DNA of 64,000 nt from Telmatactis stephensoni. Lineage: Eukaryota > Cnidaria > Anthozoa > Actiniaria > Isophelliidae. The notes under the pieces are model-generated. The model ran no database searches. It was not told the DNA's origin and saw only the letters and a list, made by a program, of their open reading frames with translations. A program made the position numbers and the translations under genes. The DNA is taken from positions 701,984-765,983 of the forward strand of contig JALIZF010001785.1 of assembly GCA_029948255.1 (NCBI GenBank), written 5' to 3'. This document shows, one piece after another, positions 12,201 through 22,425 of this stretch. Within the stretch, counting starts at the first letter, position 1, and each line of letters starts with the position of its first letter.

Positions 12201-15200
12201 GTCCCAGGTTCGATACCCGCTCTGGCCACTAGCTGAGACTGAATTTGTTCCGATTTCGATTAGTTCAAATTCAGTTTCTCGGCCATGCTTGTAATATAGC
12301 CAACTGGTTTGCCTCCTTGCCAGTTGGGATTCTTAAACACTTTATGTTTGATTATACTTCATTTCAGTTCAGTTCATTTTAAGGTAGTACCGGATCTTCC
12401 CAAATCTTCAATGAATTTTTTTTTAAATTCTGTCATTTGAAGTTCATTTTTAGGGTATTCAAATAATGAAAAAAAAGAAGGGGGTCCCCGTATTAGTTAT
12501 GGAGATATAAGGCGTCAAAAAGGAGGGATTTTTCAGTTTTCCGCGCGTTTTTGCCGAAAATCTGATTCCGTCAATAAATTCGAATTACTCGATTGGATTT
12601 AACAAAGAAAACAGAAAACTGCATTAAACGGTAGTTGTTGAATCTAGGAGACATACCTTGATAAAAAATCCATCCAATCTTTTGAAAGTGACGTGAAAAT
12701 TAAATTCTAGAAGCGAAATTGCTTGCAATTCGGATGAGTTATATGCGTGTGTAATTGTAAAAATGTTGAAAATTCATGACAATTTTAACTATGAATATTT
12801 TTTTTTCCGCACTAAATCGAAAGAATACGATATCTAGCTTCAAATGAAAAGAATAAAACAGGGGGTCACCGTATTATTTCAAGAGTTAGAGAAGCAGAAA
12901 AGAGAAAAATACGCTGAAAACGAACTCCAAATATCACCATTTTAGCAATTTTCTCACCGGCTTTTTCGATAAATAATATTAATCAAATTTAAAAATTCGA
13001 GGCTGAATACCTACATTATACAGTACACAAGATTTCATAGTTAAAATTTTTCCGGTATTTTGATGACAAAATGCTATTTTTCTCCACTAAAGTTAGAGTT
13101 TCTTCACTTTCAATCGTTCGCTTACTAGTGTCCAGACTCCCCACGGTAATACCAATGCTCTCTAATAAAAGTGCGCGCGCTCGAATGCGCGCGGGAGATG
13201 CGCAGTAGCAAGTGTCCGGAACTACCTTAACCGCATTTGATTATATACATATAGATATTTGCGGTATATAAATCTTAAACATCATTATTATTATTATTAT
13301 AAAAATGAGAAGAGTGGAGACTGCCTATTCCCTCTCTAGCAACAACACAGGAAACCCGACATAGAAATTCTGGGATAACAAAGAGACGCTAGTTTAAAGG
13401 AATGATTATTTTATATGTTTAATTATGACTTGCAAAGAAACTAAGATATGTGGAATAGATCTTATACGTAGAGGATGGACGCCAAGTTCCACTTTTTGTT
13501 TAATCACTAGTAATCTACAATCCAACACTAACGGACAGGACACTTCAGATAAGCAGACAAACTCAACATTTTTAACCTCTTTTACGCTGAAACTTCTCGA
13601 AAGTGGTCACCAATTTCTTGTCCCGCTTTTCGTGTCAGCTTACGGGAGGTTCTGTACCTTTTTTGATATCAACTTCAGGATTTGATAACTCATTTTGTAT
13701 CTCTGTTGATGTTGTTGTTGTTGTTTGCCATCTTTTATTTATTTCCTGCTTCTCCCAGAAGATCAGTGCCTTGACCACTTTCTTTTCATCCAACTGAATT
13801 ATTTTTGTTTTAATGGTTAATTACAGGTGGAATATTATTGATCTTTTCATCGTGATCCTGTCACTATCGGGCATTATACTGACTGATGTAGTTAAGCACG
13901 AGATGCCCATCAACCCAACTGTCATGAGAACTCTTAGGGTTCTTAGAATAGTTAGAGGTACGTTGACTGAACTCTTTCCATGTCCGTGATATTGACAGTC
14001 ATGTGTATGTAGTCGTGGCTGTAGTAACGATGCATGAATTGTGGTTAAATATCCCACTCGTGTGTTTAAAACAATTATTTCATCGTCATCATCATTATTG
14101 TCATAATCAATCATCTTCATCATCATTGTCATCATCATAATCGTCATCACCACTGCCATCACCACTATCGTCATCAGCATCATCATTATCATCACCACCA
14201 CTTCAACGCCATCACCACCACAACCATCGTCATCATCCTTATCACCATCATTATCAATCATCGATATCATCAAAACGGCTATAATTGTCCATCCATGATA
14301 GCGTCAAGTGTCGGATAAGGCATTAACAAAGCCTCTCCATTTTGATCAAGTTTTTGCTACTTATGTGACGTCACTCCAGCTCTTCGAATTCTAACCATAC
14401 CACCCACAACTGATGACCCCTTCAGAATCGTCACTGATATTGTACTGATTATTTTTAGTTCTGAAGCTTGTCAAATTGGCTAAAGGAGTTCGTTCACTTC
14501 TTGATACACTCTTTGAAGCTTTGCCGCAGGTTAGCAAATCTCAGATAATTTCACCTCTATTTATAAACTTCGTGCCGTAATAAAGAGTTGACCAATATCA
14601 GTAGACCAAATTATCACAGTTGAAATTACCCTTTTGAAATTAGTGTCCACTTCCAACACTGTCCAAAAAGAAATGCGATGGTAATTTACGTTCTCTGCCT
14701 TGTTTGTTTCAGGTGGCTAATTTAGGGCTTTTGTTTTTGTTGCTGTTTTTTATTTATTCTTGTCTTGGTATTCAATTGTTTGGTTCTCTTGGTGAGTATT
14801 ATACTAAAGTAATTCATTATATGGTAACAAGACACCATATTTGAGAGACCTTAATAAAGTATTTTTGTTGGTCTGTGTTGACAGAATGTTCCCATGACAA
14901 CCCCTGTCAGGGACTGGGACGACATGCTAATTTCAATGACTTTGGTTCTGCGATGTTGACGTTGTTTAGGATTGCTACGGGGGACAACTGGAATGGTATG
15001 CTCAAGGTACCGTGCTATTTTCTTTTTTAATCAAATTTTTAATAAAATACCAACGCAAAATCAAAATTTTTGCATGTTAAATATTCATCTCTATCTCATG
15101 GCACTCTGCCCGTTTCCACTGGTTGAAGGATATTTACAGTGAACTCCCTCTAAGGCGGACACTGTTGGAACCAGCTCTTAGTGTCTGCCTTAGAGAGGTG

Positions 15201-16112
15201 TCTGCCTTAGAAGGAGTTTTGTTACAGACAATATGGGGCATGCCATTAGGCTGGGACCAAGCATATATAAGTGTCCGCCTTAGAGAGGTATTGGCCTTAC
15301 GGGGATGTCCGCATTAAGGGAGTTCACTATATTTTGAAGGATATTTTTGTTGGTTCGCGTGGGGATCTTGGGAAACAAAATGACGTGTTTCTGGCTCCAT
15401 CTTACAACAGTGATTCACGGGTATTTTTTGGGTGCAAAAAGTCCTATTTGATAAACCAGTAATATTTGTTTGATGATAGGATACCTTACGATCTCAGTGT
15501 GATGGGTCAGCGGATTGTAGTAAAAATTGCTGCATCAGTAAATATACCGCACCGCTGTACTTCGTTACCTTCGTACTGTCGGCTCAGTTCGTCTTGGTGA
15601 ACGTCGTCATTGCTGTACTTATGAAACATTTAAAGGAATCAAAAGAAAAGTTAGCTGCAACTTTGGCAGCCAAAAAACTGGAGAAAAGACTCAAGTTATT
15701 GACTATGATAGCAAAGAATTTCATTCGTACTAAAGCAGCTCGTAAACCTGCTTCGCCAATCACTCGTAGACGATCTGTGGTCGAACTTGGTTTGGGTGGA
15801 ATAGAGCTTGCACAATTAAAAAATCACAACCGAAAATGGATGGATGAGACTTTTTATAAGGATGTAGTCAAAGCAGATGCCATATTTCAACAATTTATTC
15901 AATTAAATAACAGTTTACGTAGCGTTAAATTGAAGGCAACACGGACGAGTTCCAACGGCCTTGAGCGGGCCGCAAGTACTCATGGATCAAGAAAAATACC
16001 GATTGTCAGCCAAAGACGACACACCCTTGCAGGAATCTGGGACCTAAACTTCCAGGACTCCTCGGCCAGTGCCAAACGAGTTTTATGGAAGTCTGGGTGT
16101 AGTCCCCTGTAG
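449..16112 (+). CDS. T-type (Cav3) voltage-gated calcium channel alpha-1 subunit, 5'-incomplete
   Basis: Pore-forming subunit of a low-voltage-activated calcium channel in the plasma membrane. Exons read from phase and splice sites: 449-708, 1793-1944, 2770-3067, 3559-3717, 4612-5527, 6171-6244, 6690-6768, 6867-6905, 7462-7530, 8607-8791, 9523-9649, 9854-9976, 10214-10303, 10876-11065, 11563-11711, 11986-12095, 13827-13957, 14459-14529, 14713-14791, 14885-15006, 15480-16112. Domain II begins with IIS1 in the first exon; domain I is outside the window. Selectivity-filter motifs are TQENWN (II), STRDGW (III) and TGDNWN (IV), giving E-D-D, as in the T-type EEDD filter and unlike Cav1/2 (EEEE) or NALCN. 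S4 segments in II, III and IV carry regular Arg/Lys. The C-terminal tail after IVS6 is about 150 residues and ends at 16112. Exon 4612-5527 is broken by frame changes (see findings). The short exon 6867-6905 and the 3' end of exon 6690-6768 are the least certain; all other joins keep phase. Confidence 0.93.
710..812 (+). pseudogene. Degenerate tandem copy of the 3' end of a Cav3 exon
   Basis: Just after the donor of the first visible Cav3 exon, about 745-812 repeats the last part of that exon (655-708) and its splice donor. The exon reads [16 protein letters not shown] then gt; the copy reads [11 protein letters not shown], a stop, HQYQ then gt. The following intron bases (gatccctg) also recur. 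The copy has an in-frame TAG and no acceptor of its own, so it is unlikely to be used. Confidence 0.7.
862..978. repeat. Poly-C tract followed by (AATC)n microsatellite
   Basis: A run of about 17 C at 862-878 is followed at about 900-976 by a nearly pure AATC tetranucleotide array inside a Cav3 intron. The AT-rich sequence up to about 1200 holds nothing recognisable. Confidence 0.95.
1970..2142. mobile_element. Short inverted-repeat DNA element, 5-bp target duplication
   Basis: Starts CAGGGGCGTATCCAG and ends CTGGATACGCCCCTG, a perfect terminal inverted repeat. The flanks both read CAGTG (1965-1969 and 2143-2147), suggesting a 5-bp target-site duplication. It contains three GGGGTCAC repeats and no coding capacity. 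The termini resemble hAT-type non-autonomous elements, but the superfamily is inference. It sits 25 bp inside the intron after donor 1944. Confidence 0.85.
2388..2701. mobile_element. 314-bp inverted-repeat element with 11-bp target duplication
   Basis: The ends match as a 27-bp perfect terminal inverted repeat beginning ACACTAGTGAAAAACGTCTG. Both flanks read CAACACCATTG (2377-2387 and 2702-2712). The interior is AT-rich with no ORF. A 9-11 bp duplication is typical of Mutator-like elements, so a Mutator-type MITE is the best guess. Confidence 0.88.
3075..3380. repeat. (TCTG)n / (TCCG)n / (TGCC)n microsatellite
   Basis: About 300 bp of tetranucleotide repeats built on CTGT, CCGT and CTGC begins only a few bases after the splice donor at 3068 in the Cav3 intron. 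Both strands are open for over 90 codons here purely because of the repeat. Confidence 0.95.
3770..3939. mobile_element. 170-bp inverted-repeat element, 5-bp target duplication
   Basis: Left end CAGGGACGTAGCCACC, right end GGTGGCTACGGCCCTG (one mismatch as inverted repeats). Both flanks read CTATT (3765-3769 and 3940-3944). The internal accggaccaacttttaa words occur twice. It is distinct in sequence from the element at 1970-2142 but shares the CAGGG start and the 5-bp duplication. Confidence 0.85.
4286..4435. repeat. CGTATGAGTGTGAA family, copy B
   Basis: A full-length copy between gcagatttcgtatgagtgtg and ttcacagtcatacgaaatct, in the intron before the II-III linker exon. Confidence 0.82.
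4612..5527 (+). other. Cav3 II-III linker exon with internal frame changes
   Basis: This is the cytoplasmic linker between domains II and III. The exon enters in frame 1 after acceptor 4611, and coding-like text in frame 1 stops at 4975-4977. The same kind of text continues in frame 3 from about 4960 to a stop near 5150, returns to frame 1 from about 5145 to 5364, then runs in frame 2 from about 5300 to the donor at 5528, where the phase fits the next exon. Exon length is 916, not a multiple of three, although both neighbouring junctions are phase 0. No convincing GT-AG micro-intron was found. Some switches fall in T or A runs, which favours base-count errors or a damaged allele over biology. 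Confidence 0.75.
5760..5990. repeat. Probable dispersed repeat fragment
   Basis: GC-richer block in a Cav3 intron containing gtgggttctttaacgtcc, a phrase I associate with interspersed repeats of marine invertebrates. No boundaries or coding capacity were found, so this rests on recall and composition only. Confidence 0.35.
6041..6124. repeat. CGTATGAGTGTGAA family, partial copy C
   Basis: Shortened copy retaining cgtaccgtgaccgtgtcat and a terminal gacatacgaaatt, ending about 45 bp before the acceptor at 6170. Confidence 0.6.
7923..8195. mobile_element. 273-bp palindromic element in a Cav3 intron
   Basis: Two arms of about 115 bp are near-perfect inverted copies (left tttacagtgcatgcgcttcg, right cgaagcgcagcactgtaaa) around a 25-bp spacer. 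There is no ORF. It is a fold-back type MITE; no clear target duplication was identified. Confidence 0.88.
9226..9405 (-). repeat. tRNA-derived SINE, minus-strand copy
   Basis: Read on the minus strand it begins GGAGGCATGCAGCATGGTCG and carries Pol III A-box-like (TGGTCGAGTGG) and B-box-like (GAGTTCGAGTCC) words, then the SINE body ending at the CCAACTGG/GGGATTCTT segment. It matches the copies at 12154 and 26863. The adjoining 9145-9225 shares a different tail with 52545-52625. Confidence 0.85.
11130..11340. mobile_element. About 205-bp inverted-repeat element in a Cav3 intron
   Basis: Left arm aaatagattccatctttccg through gatgacgtcaaatgtgttga; right arm caccacattttgacgtcttc through ggaatctatttg. 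Arms of about 85 bp flank a short spacer with its own small hairpin (cgccactagacgg / gtcgagtggcg). There is no coding capacity. A poly-C run lies just downstream at 11460-11487. Confidence 0.82.
12154..13256 (+). repeat. tRNA-derived SINE split by a TTAA-flanked element
   Basis: SINE head with A-box TGGCCGAGTGG and B-box GGTTCGATACC runs from 12154 to 12382. Its 3' end (ccgcatttgattat) resumes at 13231. Copy 26863-27130 has the same 3' sequence uninterrupted, which shows that the material between 12379 and 13230 is an insertion. Confidence 0.85.
12379..13230. mobile_element. TTAA-flanked non-autonomous DNA element nested in a SINE
   Basis: Ends are GGTAGTACCGGA and TCCGGAACTACC (one mismatch as inverted repeats), each flanked by TTAA (12379-12382 and 13227-13230). 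TTAA duplication is typical of piggyBac and Kolobok elements. The 850-bp interior has no transposase-like ORF, so it would depend on a transposase elsewhere. Confidence 0.85.
14080..14275. repeat. (ATC)n-rich simple repeat
   Basis: Imperfect CAT/ATC trinucleotide array in the intron after exon 13827-13957. It creates a long methionine/aspartate-rich false reading frame on the minus strand. Confidence 0.95.
15137..15329. mobile_element. 193-bp MITE flanked by TA (copy 1)
   Basis: Terminal inverted repeats begin CAGTGAACTCCCT and end AGGGAGTTCACTA, with TA on both outer sides, as for mariner-like elements. The interior repeats gtctgccttagagaggtg-like words. A second copy is at 63204-63391. Confidence 0.82.
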
Positions 16113-17220
16113 AATTTCTATAAATGTGTTCAATTTTATAAGTTTGAGAAACTCAACGTTTTTCCTAATTTCATTTTTTAAAGAGAAATATTTATTTTTT
16201 GTAATAATTTGTGAAATAATATAAAACATTGGAAATCATTTTGAATTGGAATTGTATCCCGAAAGGGTAAACGTTGTAAAGATCAAATCTATTTAAGGCG
16301 CACTAAAGTTTTTGATTACGTATTATAAGTTTTTTAATGAATTCTTTGTATATAAGTATGTATAATTCAGGCTGTTGGCTCTTTATTCGGCTTAGTCTGG
16401 TTCTCACTGGCAAGACGCAAGCTGGCGCAACAAACAAACAAACAAACAAAAATCTTCCGTTCATTTTCGCTTGATATCACTGAGCTTTGCGTCGTAATTG
16501 CGTCGCTAGACAGTGAGAATGGTGATTAAGTTTGGCTTAAGGCTACTACTTTTAGGGACAACACAATTTAGCGAATTTCAGCAAGTTCCTCAAAATCGCT
16601 AAATCAGTTTTGTACTTACTTTAAACTCATCACCCACAGATGAGTTTGGCGTAGGTGCTCGGCCTTTCAACACAAGCAGTAGCGAGAACTAGCAAGTAGC
16701 GGCTAGTAAATGCAAATAGCGTTTAACCAAAGCACGCTTGCTTTAGCATTCCGAAGGTCAGTGGTAACATAAGCCATACCGGACACGCCAATGAGACCAC
16801 ACCCTGCCGATACACGGATCGGCCACGTGCGAGCTAGTAATGTACATGTGCTCCCCCAATAAGCAATCTCGGGTTACAATTACAAACGCAAACCATAAGC
16901 GAGCTAGTGGGCTGAGTTTAACTTAGCTTAAATTACATTTAACCTCATAAAATGAGTATTCTTGGGTATTCTTGGTCAATTGTAATAAAAGATCTTCATT
17001 TCCCCTGAAAATCGCTTAACTAAGTAGGCGTTAAATCTACCCGTACAGAAATAGCTAAATTTGATATAGTCGCTAGAAATAGTAATCTAAAAGTAGCAGC
17101 TTCTATATATTGACACTCAAAAATTAATGGAAGACACTGTGCAATAAAACAATTAGTGAAATTGGACTTTTGTCATTTCTTTGAACATATGAATGTGTCT
17201 GAAAATGTTCACTATTATGA
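16113..17220. other. Cav3 3' flank and intergenic sequence
   Basis: AT-rich 3' flank of the channel gene. A short (AAAC)n run occurs at about 16434-16452. From about 16560 to 17100 short related words (tcgctaaat, tagcgaga, tagctaaa) recur, but no boundaries, gene or RNA are recognisable. Confidence 0.5.
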
Positions 17221-17237
17221 ATCCAATTATCCTGTAA

Positions 17238-17240
17238 ACC

Positions 17241-17300
<60 letters not shown>
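17238..17300. repeat. Poly-C and (CT)n microsatellite
   Basis: About 13 C followed by some 25 CT dinucleotides. Confidence 0.97.
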
Positions 17301-17301
<1 letters not shown>

Positions 17302-17304
17302 TGT

Positions 17305-18042
17305 GTCCTTGCGCCAGACCACTCTTGTAAGCGACCACCAGTGTAAAACCCTGTTAGAATTGTCACTCATACTCTGCAATCAAAAGCTTGTAAGGCGACC
17401 ACTCTCGTATGCGACCGCGACCACTATTTGGGATTACCAACTGGTCCTTTCCTTTATTTTCAAGCTCTCGTAAGCGACCGTTAGCCCAGATGTATACTAA
17501 TGTACAATCTGATCAACATGAATCACGAATTTTCAGTTTATTCCAATCTCTTTCTTTAAAATGGTAGTTTGTGTATTCGTGGATTTCTTCTGTAAAAACC
17601 TGGTAATACGAGCAACAAAATCGTGCAACTTGTCGCGCAACATTGTTGCGTTGCAAGCTCAGTGCAGAGCAAATGTTGCTCGTATTACCACCCCGCGCGC
17701 AACAAATTTTCTTTGTTGCCAAAAGTAGATAGTGCTTCTACTTCGTGCAACAAAGAAAATTTGTTGCGCGCGGGGTGGTAATACGAGCAACATTTGCTCT
17801 GCACTGAACTTGCAACGCAACAATGTTGCGCGACAAGTTGCACGATTTTGTTGCTCGTATTACCGGGCCTTAACACACAAATAACTACAAACTTTTACCT
17901 AAGCTAAATAGTCTGCTAAATGATTGTATTGTTCTAATGCATGGTCTCTTACGACAGCACATTCTCATAAGCGACCAGCTTTAGTTGCGACCAGTTTTTC
18001 GAATTCTCAAGGTGGTCGCTTACGAAAGCTTTGACTGTATTT
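17305..18042. repeat. TAAGCGACC-repeat element interrupted by a palindrome
   Basis: Words of the form TAAGCGACCA recur at about 17326, 17390, 17408, 17467 and 17968, and inverted at about 18012-18025 (tggtcgcttacgaaagcttt). The inverted-repeat block 17602-17864 lies in the middle, so an older element seems to have been split by a younger one. The outer boundaries are approximate. Confidence 0.6.
17602..17864. mobile_element. 263-bp near-perfect palindromic MITE
   Basis: Starts GGTAATACGAGCAACAAAAT and ends with its inverted copy. Arms of about 115-125 bp are nearly identical, around a short spacer near 17727-17738. Arms contain repeated gttgc/gcaac words. No ORF of its own; it can form a long hairpin. 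Confidence 0.9.
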
Positions 18043-18679
18043 AGTATTATTTACAAGTCAACCGTTTTGAAATAGCTGTATGTTTTTTAATTTGTTATAA
18101 CCATTCTAGCTTGTGACTTTCAACTCATTATAAGAAGTCAGCCGGAAATATAGGTTATCCCCGTCATTTGTGTAAGAATACAATGGTAAAATGACAGGTT
18201 TTTATGAGAACTTCAAGTAAACATTGTTTGGAGTATTTAATTAAATAACCAATATATTGGTAGGAAACGTGTATGCTCTGGCTGCATAAATTTGACTGAC
18301 TAAACTTTACAAAATGGTTGAATTGATATACTGGACACAAGTAGACCAAAACGAATTAGAGAATAAAATGCATCTTTGCAAGTTTATTTAATGTATCATG
18401 AAATCTAACTGCAATTACAAGATTTTGAGATAAAAGTAAGTCCATAGTTTTCTATTTTTAAGTTGTTTTATTGATATTTGTTTATCCTGTCGGCGTTTAC
18501 TACTTTTAACATTATATATGCAATACGGCTTGTAGGTAATTACTTAATCATGTTTATCTAATAAGCCTTATTTCTTGTAAAACTAAATATGAAGAGAAAT
18601 AGTAAAGAAAAAGTTTTCTTGATGCTAAAAAAAACTAAGACTACAATGAAAAATACAAATGAAATATTTAATCGTTGTC

Positions 18680-18693
18680 GTTTCCATGGTAAC
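18680..18693. promoter_or_regulatory. X-box-like RFX site
   Basis: GTTTCCATGGTAAC is a full 14-bp match to the RFX X-box palindrome (GTNRCC-N2-RGYAAC type, allowing T at the fourth base). It lies 454 bp upstream of the start of the unknown gene at 19147. RFX factors drive ciliary genes in animals; use here is inference. Confidence 0.6.
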
Positions 18694-18871
18694 ACCCACG
18701 TGACCGTGGCAGGTGCTTGAAGAATCTCCATAAGTGACAAAACGAATTTGTTTAAACTTTAGACTCCCTGCTGTCTTTCCGATATTTATCTTTTCGTCCT
18801 TTTGCCGACTAAGAGCACTCATTTAGGAAATTATATTAGAAAATGAAAACTAAACTTTTCCTTGATTTCCT

Positions 18872-19096
18872 TTGTTCATAAGTAAGTACTATAAGAGCTT
18901 GATGTTCCTTAAAGTGACAAAACAATCTAACCACAAAGGCGCCGAGAACAGAGGGTCCTTATCCAGTATTTCAAAGCACTCCTGTCGCGTTAACATCTCA
19001 AGACCTGAGTTGATTCTTCAAGGAGTTGGTTTAAACACAGAGAAAGGAATTCACAACAAGCGTTCATCAAGACGAAGCAGAAAGACTCGAAGTTAA
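18872..19096 (+). CDS. Small unknown ORF upstream of the 248-aa gene (doubtful)
   Basis: A 74-residue, basic, Ser/Arg-rich frame ending 50 bp before the next start, in a different frame, with no obvious intron joining them. It could be a short upstream ORF in a shared 5' leader, or chance. No domain is recognisable. Confidence 0.25.
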   Translation: MFISKYYKSLMFLKVTKQSNHKGAENRGSLSSISKHSCRVNISRPELILQGVGLNTEKGIHNKRSSRRSRKTRS

Positions 19097-19146
19097 TCCT
19101 TGTACTTCTTGTACCGAAATTATGACAAGTCTTCGAGTATGTCGCC

Positions 19147-19893
19147 ATGACAACCTATAATGAAAGTTTTCGGAGATTAGCGTCTCGGAGTGAACTTCAC
19201 AGAGGTAAATTTAAAATGCAAACAAGCAGTTTTCCTGCGTCTCAGACTGTATCGAGACACAGAGATGAGACAAATTCACCCAAAGTATGCGAGGTTTTTT
19301 CAAGCGACGAAGTATTCCATCGACAACTAAAAGCGATAGATATTAAACATGGCGGACTTCAAAAACTCGAGAAACTACCGGGAATCACTCTTGAGTCGCC
19401 AGCTAGTCAAAAACAGAACGATGGATACTTAATGGAAGCCAAGGACAAAAAATCTCCTGAATCGGCGAAGGAATTGCTTTATTTAAAGTACAAATGCTTT
19501 AAGGAACCCGAAAAGGCTTCTTCTAGCCGAGTTCTAGTAAGATCGCAAAGAAGAGTTTCAAATCAACATGGAAGAAAAGCATTAGAATGTGCTTTGAGTA
19601 GAAGTAAAGTCGACAAAACTATCGATAATCAGGACCTCGATTACCAATATTTTGATCTAAAAACTTTAAAAATGTATCACGAAGAAATGGATAGGAACTT
19701 GCGTTGTCAAGACAACGCTATCGATTTGGTTGCGCGGGAAAACAGTGACGCGTGCGGGCCAATTTTCCCGCCACTGACTTCCAACAAATGCCAGATAAAG
19801 GACCGATACATTAGTGAGTTTAATGGAAATCCATCGACACCTTTACTGAGAGAGTATTCTAGAATAACACATTCACGGTTTGCGCAATACTAA
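19147..19893 (+). CDS. Unknown intronless gene, 248 aa
   Basis: Not recognised. The start is the first ATG after an in-frame TGA at 19123, in a good context (gtcgccATG). The protein is hydrophilic and basic, without signal peptide, membrane segment or low-complexity run. The middle has many Lys/Glu/Ser pairs, and the C-terminus is richer in hydrophobic and aromatic residues (LLREYSRITHSRFAQY). Length and composition are unlike the chance frames around it. An X-box-like site lies upstream, and an inverted-repeat element begins about 10 bp after the stop. It could be a lineage-restricted, perhaps ciliary, protein; that is inference from the promoter motif only. Confidence 0.65.
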   Translation: MTTYNESFRRLASRSELHRGKFKMQTSSFPASQTVSRHRDETNSPKVCEVFSSDEVFHRQLKAIDIKHGGLQKLEKLPGITLESPASQKQNDGYLMEAKDKKSPESAKELLYLKYKCFKEPEKASSSRVLVRSQRRVSNQHGRKALECALSRSKVDKTIDNQDLDYQYFDLKTLKMYHEEMDRNLRCQDNAIDLVARENSDACGPIFPPLTSNKCQIKDRYISEFNGNPSTPLLREYSRITHSRFAQY

Positions 19894-19902
19894 TGACGTT
19901 TA

Positions 19903-20553
19903 TACGGGTAATTTTGTCGCGCGACAAGAGCGGGGAATTTAACGGTAATTTTATTGTGAAAAGAGAAAATGTTCTCTTGACTTAAGTTCGACCACATAAA
20001 TCGCCAATGTGATCATGAACGGCTGGCGATTTTGTTGCAGTTTTTACGGCGACTTTAGCGCGACATGTCTGAGCGATTGTATGAAAAGAAGCATTTTTGA
20101 TCGGTGTTTGCAACCAAAATATATGCGGCGTACTTCCGATCCTCTTTTTGTTGTTGCGTTTGATGCAGAGATAGTTTTTAACAAATACTCGTACTAAGAC
20201 TATTCGACTCCTCTTTTTTAGTTGTAGAAGTTTCTCTCTATTTAGCTTTTTTAGACGATTTTCATTGAAATCAGTGACTCTTCGGCGTGCGCCATGTTTA
20301 CAAACAATCCTGCCACAGGTATCCCAAACTCTCGAATTGCAGCTCGAAAACCACGATCCCGCAAGAGGTGTAGAAATGATTGCAGAGTTTATGGTAGAAA
20401 TTGCAGCCAAGTTACATTAATTATATTTCGAGCAATGTTGGCATTTGCGGCGACTTGCGCGCGATCCTATCGCGCTGAAATCGCAGTAATATCGCTCAGT
20501 GGCTAGCTCACAAATCGTCGCTCTCGGTCGCGCGACAAAAATGCCCGTGTAAA
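19903..20553. mobile_element. About 650-bp inverted-repeat element just after the 248-aa gene
   Basis: The left end (acgggtaattttgtcgcgcg) and right end (cgcgcgacaaaaatgcccgt) are inverted copies with a few mismatches. Inside, gcgac-rich words also recur in both orientations. There is no transposase-like frame. The target duplication is not clear. Confidence 0.6.
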
Positions 20554-22425
20554 AATCCCGTAATAGTTTTTTTTTTAAGTTAAGCTTCTTAGGAACTTTG
20601 ACATCATTTTTGCTTCTTTGAGGAAGAGCCTGTCTTCTTAAAGACTCTTTCCTATGACCCTGATCCTTGACCTCCATGACTAAGTCATGAAAAACATATT
20701 TTGCCCAAAAGACTTAATTTTTCCACCTGTAAAATAGTCATTTGTAAAAAAAATACAATTGGAATTTGCTAATATCTTACGTGGACTTTTACGTCTATTT
20801 TGTCACTCCGATGTCTTTCAAAGAAGCTAAAAGGTGTAAATAATCTGCAAATGGTCCTGACACTTATATGGCTTATGTGTATAAAGTAGACTCAGAAAAC
20901 CTTTGCAGGAGTGAATACTTGAGATAAAAAATCCAAAACCGCTTGGTTCAAAATTTTGTTTCGTCTTGTGATTCTTTGGAATTTTGACAAAAATGAAAAT
21001 AGTTTTGATATCTCTGCGCACTCTCGGCGCACAATGTGATGACGTATTCATTCTGGCTGCTAGAGTTAAGATGAAATGAATAGTATCTAATGTAAGAAAT
21101 TGAATTTAAGTTTATCAGTCTCAATTCTGCTAAAGAGCGTAAGCATAATAGATTTCACTGCATGAAGCCACGCATTAGACTGAAAAGTGAATAAATAAAA
21201 AAAGGAAGGGGGGGGGGGGAAAGGGGGGGGGGAAAGGAAAGACTAAAGTTTCAAACGAGTAGTTTTCATAACAGTCAATTTTCATGTCGGCAAGGTCAAA
21301 TTAAAAATCAATAGTCCATCAACATATTTTTCTCGAGTTCAACAAATATCATTAAAGACAATTTCAAGACAATTATTTAGTTGGGCTTGAAATAGTTAAT
21401 GGGAAAATCCCGTAAAAGAAAGAAAGCCAGGAAATGCTTGTTACAATCAATGGAAAACTAAAAGAAATTAAAAGTTGATAAGCCTACTTGAATACTTACC
21501 CTTGACACATGGAAATGAAAGCATCTTTTGATCTTTCAAGAAGCTTTTTTCCCTTTTTAAAGACCTAAGTCAACACAATATTTAAAAATTGATCGCTTTT
21601 CTTGAGTTTTTGAAATTGAATTAGATTGTCTTTCTTGGTAATTAGATGGGTTGATGTGAAAGTCCACTCTTTCGACTTTATAACATAATCTGCTCAAATT
21701 AAAGACCTCAGGCCCTGTCAATGTATTGGAAAAGAATTAAAAAACAAAAATAATTGTCCATTTTCGTTGCAAGCTTTATTATGTGCAACATCTGAATGGT
21801 TTCCCGTGCAACTTAATGGCTTTGTATTAGTGCTTTTCCCGCACCTAGAAGTGTTTTTTTACCTGCAGCGCTTAAATGGTTTTCTCTTTGATAAAATTAA
21901 TATGCAGCAATTAACACACAAACCAATCTACTCGGTTTAATGAGAAAAGGAAAAAATAATATGTCAAAAGATCGTAGATTTTTCACTAAAATAACTAATA
22001 ACTAATCCAGACAAAAAGAGTCTTTTTCACGGCTCAAGGTCCGGCCGGGGTTTTGGGTATTTAGTGCATGATTTTAATTCAGTATATACGGTATTTCTCA
22101 ATTTTAGGGATGGGGTAAAACTTTCTTTACAAATTTAGGGTACATCGGTATCTTATTGCGGGAAAAAAATTCGAGTTGTAGCGAAAGACGTGATATAGCG
22201 CATTTCTAGTCTTTACTACGTTGATTTTGTACTGCTGATTTACGTAGCAATGTTGTACGCAATATCATACTTTCGGTCCCATCTGATTCTATTACTGTAT
22301 GTCTCTATATTGGATATTTAGAGTTTGTTTAATACCATAATTTTACATTATCACGACAAATCTCGCAAATTAATTTGACGAGATGACCAAGACTTCACAT
22401 TTGTGATTCACTGCTACTTTTCCGG
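20554..22425. other. Intergenic, AT-rich
   Basis: No gene recognised. A purine run of G blocks (about 21207-21238) is the only notable composition feature. Confidence 0.5.

Noticed and set aside
13821..14273. 150-codon Met/Asp-rich minus-strand frame
   Set aside because: Produced by the ATC simple repeat and by antisense of a Cav3 exon.
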